From NCBI GenBank assembly GCA_030151565.1, contig JASLDM010000034.1, positions 1 to 7,232 of the forward strand: a stretch of DNA of 7,232 nt. The letters run 5' to 3'. The notes beneath the pieces are model-generated. The model made no database searches. It was given only the letters and a program-made list of their open reading frames with translations, and was not told the origin of the DNA. Made by a program: the position numbers and the translations under genes. Each line of letters opens with the position of its first letter. The stretch's first letter is position 1. This document shows positions 1 through 6,243 of this stretch, piece by piece. The stretch is from Flavobacterium sp. Lineage in GTDB: Bacteria > Bacteroidota > Bacteroidia > Flavobacteriales > Flavobacteriaceae.

Positions 1-321
1 TTTCAATTTTTTAGAACTATCAGTTTTGACTGTAAACAACTAATAAAACAAAATAGTACCCTCTTTTTCATAGCAATTCTCAAAGAGTAACCTTTAGTTC
101 TAGTATTAAGACACGACTAATGGGATAAAGTCACTTAAAAAGTATATTTTTTTTAAAAATATTAGACCTCCATTCACAAAAAAAGAATCAAAACAATAAG
201 AATCAAATAATTACATCTAAAGAATAAAACACTAATAAAGATAAAATACCTGTTGTTTTTTTGCCGATGTAGTCAAAAAACAAAATACACAAGATTTTAA
301 ACCATTCAAATTCATTATAGA
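1..321. other. AT-rich intergenic stretch without a gene
   Basis: This stretch precedes the first promoter and has no reading frame of useful length on either strand. It is strongly AT-rich, with long A and T runs. I looked for tRNA-like cloverleaf arms, a GC-rich stem followed by T's, and TTG/TAnnTTTG promoters facing left, and saw no convincing example. It may be the upstream region of the lipoprotein gene, or the spacer between that gene and a neighbour to the left that is out of view. The only internal structure is a weak A-rich direct repeat at about 183-230. Confidence 0.6.
183..230. repeat. Short imperfect A-rich direct repeat
   Basis: The 10-mer AAGAATCAAA occurs at 183-192 and again at 198-207, a 15-base period. 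A degraded third copy, AAGAATAAAAC, lies at 220-230. The copies are so A-rich that chance is a serious explanation. It sits about 90 bases upstream of the predicted -33 element of the lipoprotein gene, so an upstream regulatory role is conceivable, but nothing in the sequence proves it. Confidence 0.3.
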
Positions 322-350
322 TTGCGTTTACTATATTTTTCCTATTTTTA
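322..350 (+). promoter_or_regulatory. Bacteroidota-type promoter of the lipoprotein gene
   Basis: TTG at 322-324 is followed after exactly 18 bases by TATTTTTA at 343-350. This fits the known Bacteroidota primary sigma pattern (TTG near -33, TAnnTTTG near -7) with one mismatch in the last base. The arrangement and the 14-mer TTTTTCCTATTTTT at 336-349 are the same as in the promoter at 5679-5707. It implies a start of transcription around 355-358 and a very short leader before the ATG at 367. It also argues that the in-frame TTG at 322 is promoter and not a start codon. Confidence 0.6.
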
Positions 351-366
351 CCTAAACTACAATTCA

Positions 367-1887
367 ATGAAAAATAGCGTTTACGGTTTTGTATTGCTGC
401 TACTCGTTTTACTTGGTTCTTGTCGTAAGGATTTTGACTTCGAACCCAGTACAGGACAGTTGGCTTTTTCTAAAGACACCGTTTATTTAGATACCGTTTT
501 TACCAATGTAGGTTCGAGTACCTATACGTTAAAAGTATATAACCGTTCCAACAAGAACATTCAAATCCCACAGATTCGATTAAAAAATGGAGCTGATTCT
601 CAATACCGCCTATTGGTAGATGGCTTGTCTGGAAAAAGTTTTGATAAAATGGAGTTACTCGCCAAAGACAGTATGTTTGTCTTTATTGAAACAACCATAG
701 ATTACGATAAATTCAAAAACGACGATGGCGCCTACCTCTATACCGATATGCTTGAATTTACATCTGCCAATGCCACCCAAGCCATCCCTTTGGTGACCTT
801 GGTCCGCGATGCTCATTTTTTATACCCGTATAAAGGAGCTGATGGTGTGACGGAATCCTTACCGATTGGCGAGGAACACATTCACGGTTTTATGCTTTCC
901 GACAACGATCCTATTCGCGGAAACACCTTGCATTGGACTGCCGACAAACCTTATGTGATTTATGGTTACGCGGGTGTGCCGAAAAATAAAGAACTAGTGA
1001 TTGACCCGGGGGCTTCCATTTACTTTCACGAAACTTCAGGTATACTTGCTGCCGAAAAAGCGACGATTACTGCTAAAGGAACTTTGGAGCATCCGATTCT
1101 TTTTCAAGGGGATCGACTGGAGTATTCCTTCCGCTATACACCAGGACAATGGGGTACCATTTGGATGACACCCGATAGCGAAGGCCATTTTGAATACGTA
1201 ACCCTAAATAACCCTACAATTGGTTTATACATCAACAAGAATAAAAATACAGTAGTGCTAAACAATGTACAGATCTACAATGCTGCACAATATGGTATTC
1301 TAGCACAAACCGCTAGCCTTTCGGGACAAAACGTAGTGATTGGTTCTGCAGGAATAGCTTCTTTAGCTTGTAGCTATGGCGGTTCGTATGAGTTTATTCA
1401 CAGCAGTTTTGTCAATTTATGGAACAAACCCAACCATACAGCCGTTTGGATTGACGATGCCGATGGGAGTGCTCCATATCGCTTGACAAAAGCTACCTTT
1501 GCCAATTGTCTCTTATACAGCAATGCAAACGAAAGTTTGATCCTAAAGTCTGCAACAGGCTTACAAAGTGACTTTAACCTCTATTTTGATTCTAATTTCA
1601 TTAAATTCTACGATTATAGCAACCGTCAATACGGCGTGTTCCCTTACAATTTTGAACAACCCAATCGCTTTGCCAACAACAGCATTGCACGCAACACGAA
1701 AGATTTTCCGCTGTTTTTTAACGATCCTTCAAAAAATCGCTTCGAAATCACCGATAAAGCTACCGCTGTCCTAGGAAAAGGAAATCCGTTTTACACCGCT
1801 AAATCTCCAAGAGATCTCTTGGGAAAAGACCGCCTAACCGCACCAGATTTAGGGGCTTACCAACATATTTTACATCCTGAAGATTAA
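367..1887 (+). CDS. Outer-envelope lipoprotein with predicted right-handed beta-helix domain
   Basis: The product has 506 residues from the ATG at 367. An in-frame TTG at 322 would add 15 residues, but it overlaps the predicted promoter and would put extra sequence before a normal signal peptide, so I reject it. Residues 1-18 form a lipoprotein signal peptide ending in LGSC, with Cys19 as the lipidated residue. The following residues RKDFD loosely resemble the surface-export signal described for Bacteroidota lipoproteins. Residues 30-150 look like a beta-sandwich (VFTNVGSSTYTLKVYNRSN, then an AKDSMFVFIETTID stretch). Residues 205-410 have short repeated strands with G, N and D at turns, as in parallel beta-helices. 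The end, PRDLLGKDRLTAPDLGAYQ, resembles the PDIGAYE ending common in beta-helix surface proteins. No catalytic residues are recognisable and the role is unknown. It lies 63 bases before purL, but purL has its own promoter-like box. The lipoprotein call is firm and the fold is inferred. Confidence 0.85.
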   Translation: MKNSVYGFVLLLLVLLGSCRKDFDFEPSTGQLAFSKDTVYLDTVFTNVGSSTYTLKVYNRSNKNIQIPQIRLKNGADSQYRLLVDGLSGKSFDKMELLAKDSMFVFIETTIDYDKFKNDDGAYLYTDMLEFTSANATQAIPLVTLVRDAHFLYPYKGADGVTESLPIGEEHIHGFMLSDNDPIRGNTLHWTADKPYVIYGYAGVPKNKELVIDPGASIYFHETSGILAAEKATITAKGTLEHPILFQGDRLEYSFRYTPGQWGTIWMTPDSEGHFEYVTLNNPTIGLYINKNKNTVVLNNVQIYNAAQYGILAQTASLSGQNVVIGSAGIASLACSYGGSYEFIHSSFVNLWNKPNHTAVWIDDADGSAPYRLTKATFANCLLYSNANESLILKSATGLQSDFNLYFDSNFIKFYDYSNRQYGVFPYNFEQPNRFANNSIARNTKDFPLFFNDPSKNRFEITDKATAVLGKGNPFYTAKSPRDLLGKDRLTAPDLGAYQHILHPED

Positions 1888-1890
1888 TTT

Positions 1891-1919
1891 TTAAATTGAG
1901 GATTTTTAGACTATTTTTG
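1891..1919 (+). promoter_or_regulatory. Probable purL promoter
   Basis: TATTTTTG at 1912-1919 matches the Bacteroidota -7 consensus TAnnTTTG exactly. Eighteen bases upstream, where TTG is expected, the sequence is TTA (1891-1893), one mismatch; a true TTG at 1896-1898 is too close (13 bases). Transcription would start near 1925, leaving an A-rich leader of about 25 bases before the ATG at 1951. There is no riboswitch-sized leader, so purine control, if any, would act through a DNA-binding protein or upstream signals. Confidence 0.55.
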
Positions 1920-1950
1920 CAAATTACAACAACAACTAATACATAACGCA

Positions 1951-4900
1951 ATGATTCATTTCTTCGAAAACCCTTCGAAAAAGTATTATGCTGTTCAGGT
2001 TCTCAACGAACTCAGCAACGAGGATATCTCAAAGCTTAATTGGCTTTTTGGCAATGCGCAACATTTAAACCAAACTACGGTAACTGCTGCATTTGTAGGA
2101 CCTAGAGCAACAATGATTACGCCTTGGAGTACCAACGCAGTAGAAATTACTCAAAATATGGGGATCCAAGGAATCCTTCGTATCGAAGAGTTTACTACCG
2201 CTGAAACAACTACAGATTTTGATCCGATGTTGCTTCAGAAATACGAAACGCTAGATCAAGATATTTTCAAGATTGAAGTACAACCACAACCGATTGTAGC
2301 TATCGACGATATCGCGGCTTACAACCAACAAGAAGGTTTGGCACTGAACCAAGAAGAAATCGACTACTTGAATGCACTTGCAACTAAATTAGGTCGTAAA
2401 CTTACAGACTCAGAAGTTTTTGGATTTTCTCAAGTGAACTCAGAGCACTGTCGTCATAAAATATTCAACGGAACTTTTGTAATTGACGGAGAAGAAAAAC
2501 CAACGTCTTTATTCAAATTAATCCGCAAAACATCAGAAACAAATCCTAACGATATCGTTTCTGCATACAAAGATAACGTGGCTTTTGTTAAAGGACCACG
2601 CGTAACCCAGTTTGCCCCTAAAACAGCAGACCAACCTGACTTTTACCAAGAGCAAGAATTTGACTCGGTAATTTCATTAAAAGCAGAAACGCACAACTTC
2701 CCTACTACGGTAGAACCGTTTAACGGAGCTGCTACAGGTGCAGGTGGTGAAATTAGAGACCGCTTGGCTGGAGGTCAAGGTTCATTGCCATTGGCAGGTA
2801 CGGCAATTTACATGACGTCGTATTCGCGTTTGGAAGAAAACCGCCCTTGGGAACAAGCAATGGACGAACGCGATTGGTTATACCAAACGCCTATTGATAT
2901 TTTAATCAAAGCCTCTAACGGAGCTTCTGACTTTGGTAACAAATTTGGACAACCGTTGATTACAGGTTCTGTACTGACTTTTGAACACGAAGAAGATGCT
3001 CGTAAATTAGGTTTTGACAAAGTGATCATGCAAGCGGGTGGTATTGGATACGGAAAACGTGACCAAGCGATCAAACATACCCCTAAAACAGGAGATGAAA
3101 TCGTTATTTTAGGTGGTGAAAACTATAGAATTGGTATGGGTGGTGCTGCGGTATCTTCTGCAAATACAGGGGCTTTTGGCTCAGGTATTGAGTTGAACGC
3201 AATTCAACGTTCCAATCCAGAAATGCAAAAAAGAGCTGCTAACGCAATTCGCGGTATGGTAGAAGCTATGGAAAACCCTATCGTTTCTATTCACGATCAC
3301 GGAGCTGGTGGTCACTTAAACTGCTTGTCTGAATTGGTTGAAGAAACTGGAGGACGTATCAATTTGGATCACCTACCTGTAGGAGACCCTACCCTTTCTG
3401 CCAAAGAAATCATTGGTAATGAATCACAAGAACGTATGGGCTTGGTGATCGGACAGAAAGATATCGATACTCTAAAACGCATTGCGGAACGCGAACGTGC
3501 ACCGATGTATGAAGTTGGAAAAGTAACAGACGATCACCGCTTTACAATCACTTCTGAAACAACTGCCGCTACACCAATGGACTTTGCTTTGGAAGACATG
3601 TTTGGAAGTTCTCCAAAAACAATTATGGACGACAAGCGCATCGAACGTACTTATGACGAATTAACCTATACCACTTCGGCACTTCCTACGTATTTAGATC
3701 AATTGTTGCAATTAGAAGCTGTAGCTTGTAAAGATTGGTTGACAAATAAAGTAGACCGTTGTGTGGGTGGACGCGTTGCAAAACAACAATGTGCAGGACC
3801 ACTTCAATTGCCTTTGAATAACCTAGGAGCTATGGCTTTGGATTATAAAGGTAAAGAAGGAATTGCTACAACCGTTGGGCACGCTCCTATTGTGGCTTTA
3901 ATCGATCCAAAAGCAGGAAGTAGAAATGCAATAGCAGAGTCGTTATCAAACTTGGTTTGGGCTCCCTTAAAAGAGGGATTACAAAGTGTTTCCCTTTCAG
4001 CAAACTGGATGTGGGCGTGTAACAACCCAGGAGAAGATGCTCGTTTATATGACGCTGTAGCTGCTTGTTCTGAATTTGCTATTGAATTAGGAATCAATAT
4101 TCCTACTGGAAAAGACTCCCTTTCCATGAAACAGAAATATCCAAACGACGAGGTAATCGCACCTGGAACCGTTATTATTTCTGCTGCAGGAAACTGTAAC
4201 GACATTACTAAAATTGTAGAACCTGTATTGAAAAAATCAGCGGGATCTATCTATTATATCAATCTTTCTAAAGATACCTTTAAATTAGGAGGTTCTTCTT
4301 TTGCTCAAATCTTGAATAAGATCGGTAATGAAGCACCTAGCATCAAAGATGCAGCCTATTTCAAAAAAGCGTTCAACGCGGTTCAACAATTGATTCGCGA
4401 CGGGCATATTGCTGCTGGTCACGATATTGGAAGTGGTGGTTTAATAACAACACTTCTTGAACTTTGTTTTGCAGATGTAGCATTAGGAGCGGCTTATGAC
4501 TTAACGGCTTTAGGAGAGCAAGATACCATCAAAGCGGCATTCAATGAAAACATCGCTTTAGTTGTACAAGCACAAAATGATGCAGCTTTTGAAGCAGCTA
4601 TCCAAACTTCAGGAATCGAAGCGGTGAAAATCGGTACGGTTTCTAACGAAGCGAAAATCAGCTTGAAAAACGGAGAAGACACCTTTGCTTTTGACGTAGA
4701 AACAGTGCGTGATACTTGGTATAAAACATCGTTTTTATTAGACCAAAAACAATCTAAAAACGGAACGGCAAAAGAACGCTTTACCAATTATAAAAAACAA
4801 CCTTTACGCTTTGACTTCCCTGCACAATTCGACGGGAAGAAACCTGTATTTGACGCAGCGAAACCAAGACCGAAAGCAGCTATTATCCGTGAAAAAGGAA

Positions 4901-5619
4901 GTAACTCGGAACGCGAAATGGCCAATGCTATGTTCTTAGCTGGATTTGACGTAAAAGACGTACACATGACCGACTTAATCTCAGGTAGAGAAACTCTTGA
5001 AGACATCCAGTTTATTGGAGCTGTTGGTGGGTTCTCAAACTCCGACGTATTAGGTTCGGCTAAAGGATGGGCGGGTGCTTTCTTATACAACGAAAAAGCA
5101 AACACAGCCTTGAAAAACTTCTTCAAACGTGAAGATACTATGTCTGTGGGAATCTGTAACGGATGTCAGTTGTTTATGGAATTGGAGTTAATCCATCCAG
5201 AGCACACTGTACACGGAAAAATGTTGCATAACAACTCTCAAAAACACGAGAGCAACTTTACTTCAGTTACGGTTCAGGAAAACAACTCGATCATGCTTTC
5301 TTCATTAGCAGGAAGTACTTTAGGGGTGTGGATTTCACACGGAGAAGGTAAATTTAACTTACCAGAAGCAGAAGCAAACTACAATATTGTAGCAAAATAT
5401 GCCTATACGGAGTATCCAGCTAATCCAAACGGATCTGACTATGATACCGCGATGTTGTGTGACACCACAGGTCGCCATTTGGTGATGATGCCACATATTG
5501 AGCGTTCGATATTCCAATGGCATTGGGCAAATTATCCTGAAGGAAGAAACGATGAAGTTTCTCCTTGGTTAGAAGGATTTGTAAATGCAAGAAAATGGAT
5601 TGAAGCTCAATCTAAATAA
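1951..5619 (+). CDS. purL: Phosphoribosylformylglycinamidine synthase, single-chain (FGAM synthase)
   Basis: This cytoplasmic enzyme carries out the fourth step of de novo purine synthesis: FGAR + glutamine + ATP to FGAM + glutamate + ADP + phosphate. The 1222 residues cover the full single-chain form (about 1,290 in enterobacteria), so separate PurS and PurQ are not needed. The order is: PurS-like amino-terminal part (about 1-140); linker with NSEHCRH (His166, His169); first PurM-like half with ETHNFPT (His248), GAATGAGGEIRD and SIHDHGAGG (His448, His450); second PurM-like half with PTGKDSLSM (Asp722) and GHDIGSGG (824-830); and a class I glutaminase domain from about 975. The glutaminase triad is intact: Cys1069 in GICNGCQ, and His1182 and Glu1184 in MMPHIER, where many homologues have PHPER. 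The ATG at 1951 follows an A-rich leader with no Shine-Dalgarno, normal for this phylum. The gene probably forms its own unit, closed by the terminator at 5624-5656. No frameshift or missing catalytic residue is seen. Confidence 0.98.
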   Translation: MIHFFENPSKKYYAVQVLNELSNEDISKLNWLFGNAQHLNQTTVTAAFVGPRATMITPWSTNAVEITQNMGIQGILRIEEFTTAETTTDFDPMLLQKYETLDQDIFKIEVQPQPIVAIDDIAAYNQQEGLALNQEEIDYLNALATKLGRKLTDSEVFGFSQVNSEHCRHKIFNGTFVIDGEEKPTSLFKLIRKTSETNPNDIVSAYKDNVAFVKGPRVTQFAPKTADQPDFYQEQEFDSVISLKAETHNFPTTVEPFNGAATGAGGEIRDRLAGGQGSLPLAGTAIYMTSYSRLEENRPWEQAMDERDWLYQTPIDILIKASNGASDFGNKFGQPLITGSVLTFEHEEDARKLGFDKVIMQAGGIGYGKRDQAIKHTPKTGDEIVILGGENYRIGMGGAAVSSANTGAFGSGIELNAIQRSNPEMQKRAANAIRGMVEAMENPIVSIHDHGAGGHLNCLSELVEETGGRINLDHLPVGDPTLSAKEIIGNESQERMGLVIGQKDIDTLKRIAERERAPMYEVGKVTDDHRFTITSETTAATPMDFALEDMFGSSPKTIMDDKRIERTYDELTYTTSALPTYLDQLLQLEAVACKDWLTNKVDRCVGGRVAKQQCAGPLQLPLNNLGAMALDYKGKEGIATTVGHAPIVALIDPKAGSRNAIAESLSNLVWAPLKEGLQSVSLSANWMWACNNPGEDARLYDAVAACSEFAIELGINIPTGKDSLSMKQKYPNDEVIAPGTVIISAAGNCNDITKIVEPVLKKSAGSIYYINLSKDTFKLGGSSFAQILNKIGNEAPSIKDAAYFKKAFNAVQQLIRDGHIAAGHDIGSGGLITTLLELCFADVALGAAYDLTALGEQDTIKAAFNENIALVVQAQNDAAFEAAIQTSGIEAVKIGTVSNEAKISLKNGEDTFAFDVETVRDTWYKTSFLLDQKQSKNGTAKERFTNYKKQPLRFDFPAQFDGKKPVFDAAKPRPKAAIIREKGSNSEREMANAMFLAGFDVKDVHMTDLISGRETLEDIQFIGAVGGFSNSDVLGSAKGWAGAFLYNEKANTALKNFFKREDTMSVGICNGCQLFMELELIHPEHTVHGKMLHNNSQKHESNFTSVTVQENNSIMLSSLAGSTLGVWISHGEGKFNLPEAEANYNIVAKYAYTEYPANPNGSDYDTAMLCDTTGRHLVMMPHIERSIFQWHWANYPEGRNDEVSPWLEGFVNARKWIEAQSK

Positions 5620-5623
5620 ACAT

Positions 5624-5656
5624 AAAGCCAGATTTTAACAGATCTGGCTTTTTTTT
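5624..5656 (+). terminator. Intrinsic terminator after purL
   Basis: AAAGCCAGAT (5624-5633) pairs perfectly with ATCTGGCTTT (5642-5651) around an 8-base loop, and the T run continues to 5656. It starts four bases after the purL stop codon. The GC-containing stem and the T tract make a strong terminator for purL and separate it from the next gene's promoter. Confidence 0.92.
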
Positions 5657-5678
5657 ATTCAAAAAAGAACTATTTAGA

Positions 5679-5707
5679 TTGTATTTAAATAGTTTTTCCT
5701 ATTTTTG
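5679..5707 (+). promoter_or_regulatory. Bacteroidota-type promoter of the small membrane protein gene
   Basis: TTG at 5679-5681, an 18-base spacer, then a perfect TATTTTTG box at 5700-5707. This is the best promoter in the window and lies between the purL terminator and the ATG at 5737. The predicted start of transcription is near 5713, giving a leader of about 24 bases that is almost pure A and G just before the start codon, typical of the phylum. Confidence 0.75.
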
Positions 5708-5736
5708 TTTTTATTAACTTAAAAAAAGAAAAAGAA

Positions 5737-6171
5737 ATGGATCAAGAGTATCAAAACTTTGACAGTGCTGCGGTAGCTGGAGTGTCAACATTTTTCCTAC
5801 TATTTTATTTGGCTTTCATCGTAGTACTTATTGTTGCGATGTGGAAAACCTTTGAAAAAGCAGGTAAACCAGGATGGGCTTCTATAATCCCAATCTACAA
5901 CACCATCGTAATTTTAGAAATTATCGGAAAACCAATTTGGTGGTTCTTATTGTTATTTATTCCTTTTGTAAACATTGTAATCGGTATTATGATTATGAAT
6001 GGAATATCTAAAAGCTTTGGAAAAGGAACCGGATTTACATTAGGTTTAATTTTCTTAACGCCTATTTTCTTCTTAATCCTTGGATTTGGAGATGCAAAAT
6101 ACATTGGGCCAGTTGAAGATCCTAACTTCGCAGGACCAAATGATTCAAACGATTTTATTCAAAAATTCTAA
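5737..6171 (+). CDS. Small multi-pass membrane protein, DUF5684-like
   Basis: The product has 144 residues and is mostly hydrophobic. Likely membrane segments are residues 15-36, about 50-63, 67-88 and 98-117, with the amino-terminal 14 residues and a polar Pro/Asn/Asp-rich tail (118-144) outside the membrane. The core carries the pattern WKTFEKAGKPGWASIIPIYN (36-55), then a short helix, GKPIWW, and LLFIPFVNIVI. I recognise this as the DUF5684 pattern, from memory and not from a search. The same pattern occurs at the amino end of flavobacterial signal peptidase I, so homologues are sometimes labelled signal peptidase. This protein has no room for the peptidase domain and shows no Ser/Lys catalytic motif, so it should not be called a peptidase. 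The start is fixed by the promoter and the A-rich leader just upstream. It is a single-gene unit, convergent with the acyltransferase gene. The function is unknown. Confidence 0.85.
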   Translation: MDQEYQNFDSAAVAGVSTFFLLFYLAFIVVLIVAMWKTFEKAGKPGWASIIPIYNTIVILEIIGKPIWWFLLLFIPFVNIVIGIMIMNGISKSFGKGTGFTLGLIFLTPIFFLILGFGDAKYIGPVEDPNFAGPNDSNDFIQKF

Positions 6172-6185
6172 TGAATTAACAGCAT

Positions 6186-6222
6186 AAAAAAATCCCACAA
6201 CTTTTGTTGTGGGATTTTTTTT
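6186..6222. terminator. Bidirectional intrinsic terminator between convergent genes
   Basis: A 16-base perfect stem (6186-6201 with 6206-6221) closes a TTTT loop. The core is ATCCCACAAC/GTTGTGGGAT, flanked by A's on the left and T's on the right, so the transcript from either strand has a GC-containing hairpin followed by U's. It lies 14 bases after the stop of the small membrane protein gene and 21 bases past the end of the minus-strand acyltransferase gene, and can serve both. Confidence 0.92.
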
Positions 6223-6243
6223 ATACCTAAACGTATCCTATTC

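Noticed and set aside
253..283. T-run/A-run inverted repeat (TTTTTTG with CAAAAAA) as a terminator or regulatory hairpin
   Set aside because: The stem is almost only A-T pairs, 7 bases long with a 10-base loop, and has no following T tract; it is expected by chance in such AT-rich sequence.
322..366. In-frame extension of the lipoprotein from a TTG at 322
   Set aside because: The TTG and the following bases form a good promoter, and the ATG at 367 begins a normal lipoprotein signal peptide.
1568..1774. 68-residue plus-strand open frame inside the lipoprotein gene
   Set aside because: It is a shadow frame with a low-complexity Thr/Ile/Leu composition, lying wholly inside a convincing gene.
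2808..5126. Several minus-strand open frames of 88-120 residues within purL
   Set aside because: They lie antisense to highly conserved purL sequence and show no recognisable domains or start signals.
5895..6104. Minus-strand 69-residue frame opposite the small membrane protein
   Set aside because: It is antisense to a hydrophobic coding region, and its Lys/Ile/Asn-rich composition is what such antisense frames usually give.
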